A DNA stretch of 64,000 bases from UBA11865 sp963749825 (GCA_963749825.1 CAVVOI010000012.1:62001-126000), one strand, 5' to 3'. Counted from the stretch's first letter, positions 18,424 to 27,469 are shown. Numbers and translations: made by a program. The notes: generated by a model not told the origin, from the sequence alone.

Positions 18424-19740
18424 ATGGCCAAATCAGATTTGCTCAGCCGATTATTGTTGCCAAAGAGTCCTCAAGAAGGATACTCGGTCGATCCGGGTCT
18501 TTATCATTATATGAAAGGGGGAAATGGCGTTTTTACGCGATTTCATCTTCGAGTTGAACCTGATGGACGAGGGATCTTGCTGGCTAATGCGACGGCGGCA
18601 GCATATCTTTCACCAGTTGGCGTTGTAATCGCTAAAGGACTCCTAGAGGCAGATTCAGAAGAAACGATCCTTAAATCTCTCAAACGTCAATTCCGTGGTG
18701 CATCTCAGGAAACGATGATAGGCGATTTAGAACAGGTTGCCGCTCTCTTGGTAACGCTGGAATCTCCCGAAGACAATTATCCAATCATCAACCTAGAAGA
18801 TGCCGAGATATCACCATTCGAAGTCAAGCTCATGGCGCCGATGCTTGCAGATATTCCATTAGCACCTTCGGATATGCTGAATCCAGTGTTGGACAAACTA
18901 TGGTCTGCCGGCATACCACACATCATTATTCATGTCGGTGAAGTTCAGCAGCCAAAGGATCTCATTTCTGCCATCGAAAGAGCGGAAGATCTGGGTATGA
19001 TCACTGGAATTAGAGGCAGAGCTACTGACCTGGACGATGATTCATTGCTGACCAATTTGGCGACGGTTGGTCTCGATCACCTTAATTTCCTTTTTGCATC
19101 CTCAGATCCTGAAGTTAACGATTCCCTGCTAGGCGCCGGAGACTACAAGCGCGTTCTTCCTTTTGTGGCTGCCATTCAGGAAAATGAGATCGCGCCTGTT
19201 GCGGAGGTGCCGCTGCTTTCCAGCAACCTTGATACCATTGATGAAACCTTATCCATTATCGAAATAACCGGCGTACGCAACCTAAACTTCCTGGCCATTG
19301 CTGCGCCTGACGAAATGGCGGAAAGCAAGAGATCAGGTGCCATGCCTGCCTCATCCATGCTCCAATTAGCCAATCTTGTGGAAGAAACGGCAAATGATTC
19401 GGATGTTCGATTCATTTGGCAACCACCGTTGCTGCGTGATCCCACTCAAACAATCAATCATCAGTTAAGATTTGGGGCACGTTGTTCTTCAGACTTGGCT
19501 ATTTTCGTTGAACCTGGCGGTGACGTCATCCCGCCTCGGGGACCGTATCATTCTGCAGGAAACTTGCTTGATGAGGATTGGTCTGATATCTGGAACGACG
19601 ATGCTTTCATACATTTTCGCAAGAGAATAGAGCGCCCAACCCAATGTGATGAATGCCCAGGACTAGCTATTTGCGCTGCCGACTGTCCTAAGAATCCAAA
19701 AGGCTGGTCTCAAAGTCCAAAGGTGTCAAAAGATGAGTAA
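18424..19740 (+). CDS. SPASM-domain paralogue that has lost the radical SAM cluster motif
   Basis: This 438-residue protein aligns along its length with the gene before it: 'HLRVEPDGRGILLANATAAAYL' matches the recognition domain, 'DKLWSAGIPHIIIHVGEVQQPKDL' matches 'DKLVAVGVPHIIFTGGEATLHPNL', and 'SAGNLLDEDWSDIWND' matches 'TAGNILKDDWNDIWNS'. The C-x3-C-x2-C segment is replaced by 'LMAPMLADIPLAPSD', with no cysteine before residue 354, so it cannot bind the radical SAM cluster. Of the SPASM cysteines, five remain (354, 408, 411, 417, 421) and two are lost. The frame is intact and well kept, so this is probably a functional pseudoenzyme, perhaps a substrate carrier or partner subunit, not a decaying gene. 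Its stop codon overlaps the start of the DUF2207-like gene (ATGAGTAA). Confidence 0.82.
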   Translation: MAKSDLLSRLLLPKSPQEGYSVDPGLYHYMKGGNGVFTRFHLRVEPDGRGILLANATAAAYLSPVGVVIAKGLLEADSEETILKSLKRQFRGASQETMIGDLEQVAALLVTLESPEDNYPIINLEDAEISPFEVKLMAPMLADIPLAPSDMLNPVLDKLWSAGIPHIIIHVGEVQQPKDLISAIERAEDLGMITGIRGRATDLDDDSLLTNLATVGLDHLNFLFASSDPEVNDSLLGAGDYKRVLPFVAAIQENEIAPVAEVPLLSSNLDTIDETLSIIEITGVRNLNFLAIAAPDEMAESKRSGAMPASSMLQLANLVEETANDSDVRFIWQPPLLRDPTQTINHQLRFGARCSSDLAIFVEPGGDVIPPRGPYHSAGNLLDEDWSDIWNDDAFIHFRKRIERPTQCDECPGLAICAADCPKNPKGWSQSPKVSKDE

Positions 19741-21646
19741 AAAAACCTTTGTTCGATCCAAGGAAAAGCGAAACAGACACAGGATTTGGCTTCCAACTTT
19801 CGTTGCCCTCCAAGCATTGCTCCTTGTTGCTGTTTTATCAACAGCAAGCGCTGTTTTCGCCCAGAATCTAAGTTTTATGGTGCCGGAATTGCGCATGCAG
19901 GTCTATGTTCAACCAGATGCCTCCGCCAGGATTGTTTATGACATCACTTATTCCAATCTTCCCAGTGGGGATGTTATCGACATCATTGACATTGGCACCC
20001 CACATGATGGCTATGATCTGAACTTGATGTATGCTGAGTTGAATGGTCGGCAAATAAACGATATTCGTACTTCTGAAGTAATCGATACCGGCGTCGAGAT
20101 TCACTTGCGCGATCAAGCGATTTCCCCAGGCGAAGAAGGTACATTGCATTTCGAATTTCAAATGCCGGATATGGTTTACCAGGACACGACCAACAGCGAA
20201 TTAGCCTCCCTACAGATCGCGCCTTTCTGGTATGACAGGCCGTCGCTGGTAGGCTCAACAGATCTTTGGGTATTGGTTCACATATTGCCTGAAGTGCAAG
20301 CCGACGAGGTTCTCTTTCAAGACGTACCATTCACCGATAAAGTTATCTTTGATGAGCACCCGGTAGCCGTATGGCGCTGGGAAAATGGAGATCTGTCGAG
20401 AGAAAACTTGGTCGGCGTTTCATTTCCACAAAGAGGCATGACTCGAGTTATTGAACAAAATTTATTCGACATCACCCAGAAATGGCTAGAAGATAACCCG
20501 GCCATCCGCTTCGTCCTGGGTGGCATCACGTTGATATTGTTCGCTATCGCCTTCTTTCGATTTACCGGAGGAACTGGCATCACTATATTTGTACTAGTTG
20601 CCGCGGGGCTGACCTTCTTATTGGTCAAGAGCCCCTTATCGGTATTGCTGGCTTTACCCATCATGGTGGTCCTGGTGGGTTTGAATGAGTACGCGCTATC
20701 GAAACGCAAAAAACGGTATTTGCCCGCAATATCCCAGGTTGAGGGAGGCGGTATAAAACGAGGTCTAACAGCACCAGAGGCGGCAATTATCCTGGAAATA
20801 CCCCTGAATAAGGTGCTGACTCTGATCATATTCGGATTACTTGAAAAAGGGATTATTCGCGAAGTCGAAAGAACGCCATTAGTGGTCGAAGTGGCACCCG
20901 AATACAAAGTGGCATCGCTGGACTCCGTTAAACAACGGCGAAAACAGCGGCTAGACGTTGCCCAACGATTTGGTGCTGTTGTCAGATCTTACGAACATTA
21001 CTTCCTTGACCAGATAGAAAAACAAGAATCCGAAGCCGTTCACAAGATGAATTTTAACAAACCAATGGCCAGTTTGATTCGTAGTACGGCCGATCGAATG
21101 AAAGGATTCGATCTTTCTGATACCCAAGATTACTACAAGAAAATAATCGCCAAGGCCATGAATGAAGCGAAGAGCATGGGTGAGATCCCGGAACGAGAAA
21201 GGTATCTTGATCGCCATCTGCAGTGGCTGCTACTCGACGATGACTATCCTGAAGTGTTGACAACACGTCGTTACATGTACCGCCCGATATGGGTCAGACC
21301 CTTTACAAGTAGCGACAGAATCGGTACGCCGAGCGTTTCTCCTGGACCAAGCGGACCATCCTATGGCGGACGCACATCCATGACTGATGTTGCCGCCTCT
21401 TTTGCTGGCTGGTCACAGAATACGATGGGCAATATGGCCTCAGCCATATCTCCTGGCTTTCTTCAAGTTAAAGGGGCTAGTGGTGCAGTCAATTTAGGCG
21501 GGGTTGACAAAGTGACAGGTGATATATTCAAGGCTTTATCAACCTCTTCTGGTAGTGGTTCCGGCGGCGGCAGGAGCGGCGGGAGCTGTGCATGTGCCTG
21601 TGCTGGCTGTGCATGCGCATGCGCTTGTGCCGGTGGTGGTCGGTAA
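19733..21646 (+). CDS. DUF2207-like membrane protein with Cys-Ala repeat tail; candidate substrate of the SPASM enzyme
   Basis: This 637-residue protein has a basic N-terminus and a signal helix ending 'SAVFAQ' near residue 44, then an extracytoplasmic beta-rich domain to about 240. Membrane helices lie near 257-325. A cytoplasmic part contains a winged-helix-like 'LTAPEAAIILEIPLNKVLTLIIFGLLEKGIIRE', in the DUF2207 manner. It ends with a Gly/Ser linker and a tail of seven cysteines at 619, 621, 623, 626, 628, 630 and 632, alternating with Ala apart from one Ala-Gly step, then GGGR. Cysteine codons are mixed TGT/TGC and Ala codons GCA/GCC/GCT, so the repeat is held at protein level. Alternating Cys next to an RRE-bearing SPASM enzyme suggests thioether or cluster chemistry on the tail (inference). 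Confidence 0.82.
   Translation: MSKKTFVRSKEKRNRHRIWLPTFVALQALLLVAVLSTASAVFAQNLSFMVPELRMQVYVQPDASARIVYDITYSNLPSGDVIDIIDIGTPHDGYDLNLMYAELNGRQINDIRTSEVIDTGVEIHLRDQAISPGEEGTLHFEFQMPDMVYQDTTNSELASLQIAPFWYDRPSLVGSTDLWVLVHILPEVQADEVLFQDVPFTDKVIFDEHPVAVWRWENGDLSRENLVGVSFPQRGMTRVIEQNLFDITQKWLEDNPAIRFVLGGITLILFAIAFFRFTGGTGITIFVLVAAGLTFLLVKSPLSVLLALPIMVVLVGLNEYALSKRKKRYLPAISQVEGGGIKRGLTAPEAAIILEIPLNKVLTLIIFGLLEKGIIREVERTPLVVEVAPEYKVASLDSVKQRRKQRLDVAQRFGAVVRSYEHYFLDQIEKQESEAVHKMNFNKPMASLIRSTADRMKGFDLSDTQDYYKKIIAKAMNEAKSMGEIPERERYLDRHLQWLLLDDDYPEVLTTRRYMYRPIWVRPFTSSDRIGTPSVSPGPSGPSYGGRTSMTDVAASFAGWSQNTMGNMASAISPGFLQVKGASGAVNLGGVDKVTGDIFKALSTSSGSGSGGGRSGGSCACACAGCACACACAGGGR
21587..21631 (+). repeat. Region encoding alternating Cys-Ala tail
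   Basis: Fifteen codons encode (Cys-Ala)3-Gly-(Cys-Ala)4, preceded by a Gly/Ser linker and followed by three Gly and an Arg. Synonymous codons vary from unit to unit, which argues against recent slippage and for selection on the peptide itself. Confidence 0.85.
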
Positions 21647-21692
21647 GTTAGCTGCCTGCCCTCAATTTAGCTAAAAGAAAAACACGATCCAG

Positions 21693-22442
21693 ATGTCTCC
21701 GCCAAAAGATAATATAAACCAGCATCTGGCAACCCCATCCGCCGAGCTACTTGAGCAACAGGCTTCTTGGCTGAGCCCGGCTCGCTCCCGGTTGTTCAGG
21801 CAGGTTGGAATCGCCCATAAGCAGCGAGTTCTTGACTTAGGTGCCGGCTACGGGGCCGTCACCGGTGAACTTACACGGCGCAGCAGCGGTTTTGTCGTCG
21901 CCTTAGACACGAACTTAGTTGCTTTACATAAGGGAGAGGGGTTCGAGGGAGCTTTTCAAGTTGGAGGTGATGCAACACGCTTGCCTTTTTCATCGGCCGC
22001 GTTTGACCTAGTATTTTGCCAGTGTACTCTGATGTGGACAACTCCTCTTACACTAGTAATAGCAGAATTAAAGCGTGTTCTGGACTCAGTAGGCGTATTG
22101 GTTGCTATAGAGCCCGATTATGGCGCCATGATAGAATTTCCGCCCGAGATCGAAAGTAAAGATATTTGGGTATCAGCTCTCAAGCGCAGCGGCGCTGATC
22201 CTACGGTGGGTAGACGATTGCCTTTTGAATTGTACTCTTTAGGCTTCGATGTAAAGGTCTTTCTATTCGATAAAATAGATGGAGCAAGCAAAGAGCGCTT
22301 CGCTTTCTTGGATGACCTGGCCTTGAACCCAGACGAAGCTGAGCGGCTAAAAAAGATTAGGAACTCATCAGCAGAGCTAGAGGCATGGGAGGAGCTGTCC
22401 CACTTGCCATTTTTTTTGATTGTAGCCCGGAAAATCCGATGA
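21693..22442 (+). CDS. Class I SAM-dependent methyltransferase
   Basis: This 249-residue protein has motif I 'VLDLGAGYGAVTGEL' near residue 48, 'VVALDTN' at strand 2, 'DATRLPFSSAAFDLVFCQ' and 'LKRVLDSVGVLVAIEPDYG', the order of Methyltransf_11/25 enzymes. Nothing identifies the substrate. It starts 46 bases after the DUF2207-like gene on the same strand, so it could be the last gene of the radical SAM operon and act on the same product, but no overlap or strong ribosome-binding site supports this. Confidence 0.8.
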   Translation: MSPPKDNINQHLATPSAELLEQQASWLSPARSRLFRQVGIAHKQRVLDLGAGYGAVTGELTRRSSGFVVALDTNLVALHKGEGFEGAFQVGGDATRLPFSSAAFDLVFCQCTLMWTTPLTLVIAELKRVLDSVGVLVAIEPDYGAMIEFPPEIESKDIWVSALKRSGADPTVGRRLPFELYSLGFDVKVFLFDKIDGASKERFAFLDDLALNPDEAERLKKIRNSSAELEAWEELSHLPFFLIVARKIR

Positions 22443-22589
22443 TTACGCCCTAGCATTGATAACCTCTAATTCGCTAATATCGAGTAAGATAAGCATTTCA
22501 CATATTGGATCTAGGTTTTTGCCCACTAAGTGCAATTGCGCAAATCTTTACGGAATGATGAGCAAACCCACGAGCGCAATTGCCTAGAA

Positions 22590-22639
22590 GTAAACCGTTC
22601 CTGCTAAAGTACATTCCCGAGGAATTAAAGACGGTTTAC
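22590..22639. promoter_or_regulatory. Inverted repeat upstream of the subtilase, possible operator
   Basis: GTAAACCG (22590-22597) and CGGTTTAC (22632-22639) form perfect half-sites separated by 34 bases; flanks extend the match to 10 of 12. It lies about 40-90 bases upstream of the presumed transcription start of the protease gene, where an activator or looping repressor could bind. No regulator is identified. Confidence 0.35.
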
Positions 22640-22667
22640 CTAAAAGTAAGTGTCCTTTGATTTGAAC

Positions 22668-22673
22668 TATAAT
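22668..22673 (+). promoter_or_regulatory. TATAAT -10 box directly upstream of the subtilase ATG
   Basis: This is a consensus TATAAT with eight bases before the ATG at 22682. A transcript starting 6-8 bases downstream would be leaderless or nearly so. No good -35 hexamer is visible, which fits an activator-dependent promoter. Confidence 0.45.
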
Positions 22674-22681
22674 ATGGATCG

Positions 22682-25357
22682 ATGCTGCCAAAATTCAATA
22701 TCCGGCCAATAGTTACTTTAGGATCCAAAGGCAAGCGTTTTTTGATGCTTGCTGGCTCGCTGTTAATCAGCGTGCTATTGATAATCTTGTTCATTTCTTT
22801 TTCCCTCCCTGCTGCCAGGGCGCAACAAACGCCACTAGAAATTGACAAAATCGATTCTGATTTGCGTCTATCGATGGCGGATGCCTTACCAGATGAATTC
22901 CTTGATATCATTTTGTACTTGAATGATGCCGCCGAACTCCCTCAAACACATCATCTGAAGAATACTTTGGCGGCTCGTAACCTAGTCGTAACCGAACTAA
23001 AAACCACAGCATCCATCAGTCAAGCAAGCTTACTGATTCATCTAGACCAACTGAGAGATGATGGCCATGTTGAAACCATCCGCTCCTTGTGGATTATTAA
23101 TGCTGTTCAAGCCAGTATCCGAGCCTCATCCATCGACGAAGTTGCCGCCAGACCAGAGATATCACGGCTGACACTAAACAACAAAATCCAATTTCTAAGG
23201 CCAGACATCACCTTCTCAGTTACAGCTCCGGCCGAAGATCCTTGGGGATTAGAGCGGATTCGAGCCAGGCATGTCCATCAGGGTTTAGGAGTTGATGGAA
23301 ATGGGATAACCGTCGCCATAATGGATACAGGTGTAGACTGGAGCCATTCGGTATTGGTCGGCAATTATCGTGGCTACCGACCCGGCTCCCAAGCTATACA
23401 TCTTGGCAACTGGTATGATGCAGTTGAAGGCACAACGGAACCAGTTGATCCTCATGGACATGGTACTCATGTCGCTGGAACGGCCGTAGGTCAAGGCGGC
23501 ATTGGCGTCGCACCCGGAGCAAATTGGATAGGGGTGAGAATCTTGAACCAGTACGGCTTTGGTTATGTAGCCGATATCCATGCTGGCTTTCAGTGGATTT
23601 TAGCTCCAAATGACGACCCATCTTTAAGCCCTGACTTAGTTAATAACTCTTGGTCTGGGCATCCAGAGTTGACAGATTTTATACCCGATATCGCTGCTCT
23701 AGATGCAGCAGGTATCGTACCAATTTTTGCCTCTGGCAATGAGGGTCCAGACATCGGAAGCATAGGTGCACCGGCAAACTATCCCGGTACGATCTCGGTT
23801 GGCGCAATTGACGATATGGGTGAACTCACCTGGTTCTCTTCACGCGGGCCATCCGACCTGACCAGCGCCGTTAAGCCCATGCTGGTCGCTCCTGGTGCAC
23901 GAACCTATTCCTCGTTACCAGAAGACAAGTTCGGCTTTAAAAATGGGACTTCGATGGCAACGCCCCATGTAACGGGTGTATTTGCCCTGCTACTTTCAAT
24001 CAACCCAGATTTGACTAAGCAGGAGTTAGCGACGATCGTGTCGAGTACGGCGTCGCCAATAGGACCAAACCAACCCAACATGGATAGCGGATGGGGCCTT
24101 ATCGATGCTTATAAAGCAGCGTCGACCATTGTCGACGGGGCCGGCCGGTTAAGCGGGTTGGTAAGCTCGAGTGGTATTCCATTACCAAGCTCATTGATCA
24201 CTTTGACGACGCCTGTCGGCGTACAACTTCGCTTGAAGACCGACAGTAACGGACGATTTGAGGCCGTCCTAGTACCCGATCCGTACGATATTGAGATCAA
24301 CAGATTTGGATATGCACCATATCTTGCTAGTGGTATCGTATTCACCGCCAATCAAACTACCATGCATGATGTGATCCTGAACCGATTGCCTCACGGCATT
24401 TTATCCGGAAAGCTTCTCCAAGAAACAACTGATAGTCCGATCACCGGCACTATTCGCATCGCAGATACACCAATCCAGGCGGAAACTGATTCAAGCGGTT
24501 CGTTTCGAATTGAATTACCAATAGGGATTTACGATATCACGGCATTTGCCAATGGTCATGAACTGGCGCGAAATACGGCCACTGTCTTAAAGGATCAGAC
24601 ATCAACCGTGGATTTCTCGCTCAAACCAGCCTTACGCTTGCTCATAGTGGATACTGGCGGCTGGTACTACGATAGCTATATTGATTATTATAAACTGGCG
24701 CTGGAGAAAAATGATCTGGCTTACGACACTTGGTCAATCCGCAACCCATATTCCGACATACCAACGACCACTGATTTTATTCCATTTGACGCGATAATCT
24801 GGTCGTCACCCCTCGATTCCCCTGGCCTGATAGGGGCTGGAAATGCATTGAGTAAGTATCTGGATCGCGGTGGAAACTTGTTCATAAGCGGTCAGGATAT
24901 AGCCTATTTAGATGATGTTAACTCGGAACCGGAAGACTGGATTTATCGTCAATTAGGGGCGGGGTATGCTGGGATGAGTCTCCCGCCATACGAGCTTAGC
25001 GGCAACGAGAATTCTCTATTCGAAGATATGAAGTTCAGCTTAAATGGTGATGACAGCGCAAGCAACCAGGTCAGCCCCGATCTAACAAAACCATATCAAG
25101 ACAGTTTATCAGAAGTTGCCATACGCAATTTGGACGGATCGGCGGCTGCTCTTTACGCTCATCATTGTGAACCTTTTCGAATTGTTTACACAGGTTTTGG
25201 ATTGGAAGGTGTTGGCGGAGCTGACAATCGCGCCAACATTATCGGTAGGAGTATTGACTTCTTTGAGCAACCCGAGACAGAGTTTGGTATCAAGCTTTCA
25301 CCCGATCAAGTCAACGACTTTGCACTGTCAGGCCAGCAACTGACATATGAGAGTTGA
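22682..25357 (+). CDS. Subtilisin-like serine protease (S8), N-terminal part before a frameshift
   Basis: This part is 891 residues long. A signal helix (about 20-42, 'MLAGSLLISVLLIILFISF', ending 'AARAQ') precedes a propeptide-like domain to about 175. The catalytic domain has the full triad: D215 in 'VAIMDTGVDWSH', H260 in 'GHGTHVAG' and S424 in 'NGTSMATPH'. Two carboxypeptidase-regulatory-like beta domains follow (about 490-645), then a domain beginning 'LRLLIVDTGGWYYDSYIDYY'. The frame stops at 25357 in mid-domain, and homologous-looking sequence continues at once in the +1 frame. Removing a single base near 25350 would read 'LTYEVELLNFGEI' straight through. The intact protein would be about 1440 residues, secreted or surface-exposed. 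The protease core itself is complete. Confidence 0.85.
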   Translation: MLPKFNIRPIVTLGSKGKRFLMLAGSLLISVLLIILFISFSLPAARAQQTPLEIDKIDSDLRLSMADALPDEFLDIILYLNDAAELPQTHHLKNTLAARNLVVTELKTTASISQASLLIHLDQLRDDGHVETIRSLWIINAVQASIRASSIDEVAARPEISRLTLNNKIQFLRPDITFSVTAPAEDPWGLERIRARHVHQGLGVDGNGITVAIMDTGVDWSHSVLVGNYRGYRPGSQAIHLGNWYDAVEGTTEPVDPHGHGTHVAGTAVGQGGIGVAPGANWIGVRILNQYGFGYVADIHAGFQWILAPNDDPSLSPDLVNNSWSGHPELTDFIPDIAALDAAGIVPIFASGNEGPDIGSIGAPANYPGTISVGAIDDMGELTWFSSRGPSDLTSAVKPMLVAPGARTYSSLPEDKFGFKNGTSMATPHVTGVFALLLSINPDLTKQELATIVSSTASPIGPNQPNMDSGWGLIDAYKAASTIVDGAGRLSGLVSSSGIPLPSSLITLTTPVGVQLRLKTDSNGRFEAVLVPDPYDIEINRFGYAPYLASGIVFTANQTTMHDVILNRLPHGILSGKLLQETTDSPITGTIRIADTPIQAETDSSGSFRIELPIGIYDITAFANGHELARNTATVLKDQTSTVDFSLKPALRLLIVDTGGWYYDSYIDYYKLALEKNDLAYDTWSIRNPYSDIPTTTDFIPFDAIIWSSPLDSPGLIGAGNALSKYLDRGGNLFISGQDIAYLDDVNSEPEDWIYRQLGAGYAGMSLPPYELSGNENSLFEDMKFSLNGDDSASNQVSPDLTKPYQDSLSEVAIRNLDGSAAALYAHHCEPFRIVYTGFGLEGVGGADNRANIIGRSIDFFEQPETEFGIKLSPDQVNDFALSGQQLTYES

Positions 25358-27002
25358 ATTACTGAATTTTGGAGAGATCATAACTGACACATACATACTT
25401 GTTAGCGAAAACGACACTTGGCCAACATCAATCATGACAAAAACGCTTGAACTGGGACCTTGCCAGGTTGGAAAGACGGCCGTGACCGTAACAGTTCCTG
25501 ACGGTGTGGAGCCTGATACCATTGAAACATTTCAGTTGGTCGCCAAGTCGACCAATTTTCCAGATTATAGTCATAATGTTCAGTTCCGCCTTAAGACACC
25601 AGGCAATCTGCTCCTCGTGGATGATGATCGATGGTTCGATCAGTCAGCCACTTACCAAGAAGCCCTTTCCAAGGCCGGACATCCCTATGATTTCTGGGAA
25701 ATTGAAGGGGGTCCAAATGGCAAAGGCAGCCCTACTCCCGAACTATTGGCTGCGTATGACATGGTCATTTGGTATACGGGCTATGATTGGTTTCGACCTA
25801 TCACGCCGGCCGAGAATGAGACCCTAAAAACCTACCTTTCGTTGGGCGGCCGGCTGTTGCTGACCAGCCAGGACTATCTTTACTATCATGATGGTGAATC
25901 ATTGAGTCGTGATTTCCTGGGCGTTCAACTTTATGAAGAATCAATAGAACCCAAGAGGATTTACGATGATAGCTTAATCGATTTGACTGACGTTATCTCG
26001 ACTTATTTACCTCTAAACTATGGCAGGTATCAAAACTTTAGTGATGGTTTGATTCCCTCGTCTTCATCTACGATTTTACAATGGAATAACCTGGGCATGG
26101 CGAGCACCATCGCCAACTCTAGTGATGATTGGCGAACAGTCTTCATGGGCTATCCATTTGAGGTATTGCCAAAAGAGATCCACTCTGAAGCGATCAACCA
26201 ATTTATTGGCTGGCTCAGTGATCTTGGCGAATCGCAGATGAGCGTTGATGCTCGTACAAGCCAATTAGTCCCGTCATTGAGTTCAACGCGTGTATTTACC
26301 ATATCACTTCGTAATGAGCATACAACCAGAGCGAAAAACGTGGTTGTGACGAATACACTCCCCGCCGAACTCGTTGTGGAGACCAGAACCCTTGAAGGTG
26401 CTGCGCTTTACAATGAGGAATTGCGAGAAATCGTTTGGCAAGGAACCATCGATCCAGGGAAAGCATTTGACATCGTTTACAAGGCAAGACCAGTAGATAA
26501 TTTGGAAAATGGCGCCAAGATCGTTAATAAAGTGGAAATTATGGATGCCAACGATGAGATTGGTTTTTGGCGAACGACCTCATTTTGGATAAATGCTCCT
26601 GATTTCAGCCATGCGATTCTCAACATAGATCCTGTTGAGACACTTCCAAACAAGGTTGTCGACATTCAAGTTCTTGTACCGAATACAGGTCAGGTAGCCA
26701 GCGTTATGAGCGCGACAGTTTTCTTGCCACCGGGCTCAGATTTAGTCAGTGGGTCATTAATAGCCATCGATGGAATGTCCTCAGATGACGACGGTAAAAT
26801 CAGCTGGGATGCAAACTTAGCGCCAGGTGAAACAGCTTCATTAAGATTCCAGTTAAGGACAGAGATGATTGCTCAACCGCTGAACCTGCCAGTCACTATC
26901 ATGATTGAAGATGGCGTGACAGATCCCGTATTTCGTCAGTCTTACTTGAAAGTAGTCCCCGACCACTCATTTTTTCCTTGGGTATATTTTGGTAAACATT
27001 AA
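25347..27002 (+). CDS. C-terminal part of the split subtilase (beta-domain region)
   Basis: This frame of 551 residues continues the upstream protease after a +1 shift. 'VELLNFGEIITDTYILVSEND' completes a beta domain begun in the other frame. A second copy of the domain seen upstream follows ('LLLVDDDRWFDQSATYQEAL', 'GGRLLLTSQDYLYY'), then two domains resembling DUF11/CARDB-type repeats ('VVTNTLPAELVVETRTLEG', 'PNKVVDIQVLVPNTGQV'). There is no LPxTG or membrane anchor at the end. The ATG at 25347 has no ribosome-binding site, so independent translation is unlikely. The last four bases overlap the convergent ybaK gene. Confidence 0.7.
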   Translation: MRVELLNFGEIITDTYILVSENDTWPTSIMTKTLELGPCQVGKTAVTVTVPDGVEPDTIETFQLVAKSTNFPDYSHNVQFRLKTPGNLLLVDDDRWFDQSATYQEALSKAGHPYDFWEIEGGPNGKGSPTPELLAAYDMVIWYTGYDWFRPITPAENETLKTYLSLGGRLLLTSQDYLYYHDGESLSRDFLGVQLYEESIEPKRIYDDSLIDLTDVISTYLPLNYGRYQNFSDGLIPSSSSTILQWNNLGMASTIANSSDDWRTVFMGYPFEVLPKEIHSEAINQFIGWLSDLGESQMSVDARTSQLVPSLSSTRVFTISLRNEHTTRAKNVVVTNTLPAELVVETRTLEGAALYNEELREIVWQGTIDPGKAFDIVYKARPVDNLENGAKIVNKVEIMDANDEIGFWRTTSFWINAPDFSHAILNIDPVETLPNKVVDIQVLVPNTGQVASVMSATVFLPPGSDLVSGSLIAIDGMSSDDDGKISWDANLAPGETASLRFQLRTEMIAQPLNLPVTIMIEDGVTDPVFRQSYLKVVPDHSFFPWVYFGKH

Positions 27003-27469
27003 TTGGCAACTTCAGCTATTCGAGCCCCAGTTGCAGCGACCAGATCCTTTCCTGCCAAAGCAATTTGCAAACCTCTTTTCCCCCCGCTCACAAAGATTCG
27101 CTCGTGATTTAGGACTGACTGATCGGCATACATCGAAAATCCTCGGTTTATAAGCATCAGTGCCGATATCCCCCCCACTTTCAAGCCAGTCAATTTTTCC
27201 GCTTCATCATGTCCGGCCATTTTGACTTTCTTAATTCCAACAACTTTTGCGAATTTCTTTAGACTCAACTGTTTATCAGCCGGCAGCATCACCAAGAACG
27301 ATTTTTTTTCTTGACCGATTACCACCAGAGTCTTGAATACCTCGTTTGCAGGTACACCAAGCTGATCAGCGATAAGGGTGGCATCTCTGTCATCTGTTGA
27401 ATATTCGAAACTCTCGTAAGGGATTCGTTTACCATCCAATATCTTCATTGCCAATGTTTTTTCTACCAT
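26999..27469 (-). CDS. ybaK: YbaK-type aminoacyl-tRNA deacylase (Cys-tRNA(Pro)-type)
   Basis: This 156-residue protein spans the whole YbaK/EbsC fold. Typical elements are 'IPYESFEYSTDDRDATLIADQLGV', 'VFKTLVVIGQEKKSFLVMLPADKQLSLKK', 'KKVKMAGHDEAEKLTGLKVGGISAL' (the conserved Lys and the GGISAL-type loop) and 'ADQSVLNHERIFVSGGKRGLQI'. YbaK enzymes hydrolyse Cys-tRNA(Pro) mischarged by prolyl-tRNA synthetase. Length and motif order match bacterial YbaK closely. The gene is convergent with, and overlaps by four bases, the split protease. Confidence 0.9.
   Translation of the reverse strand: MVEKTLAMKILDGKRIPYESFEYSTDDRDATLIADQLGVPANEVFKTLVVIGQEKKSFLVMLPADKQLSLKKFAKVVGIKKVKMAGHDEAEKLTGLKVGGISALMLINRGFSMYADQSVLNHERIFVSGGKRGLQIALAGKDLVAATGARIAEVAN

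Noticed and set aside
20317..20907. 196-codon open frame on the minus strand
   Set aside because: Antisense shadow of the DUF2207-like gene; no recognisable motif or ribosome-binding site.
25347..27002. A separate gene downstream of the protease
   Set aside because: There is no ribosome-binding site, it overlaps the upstream frame and it begins in mid-domain; a frame change in one long gene is the simpler reading.
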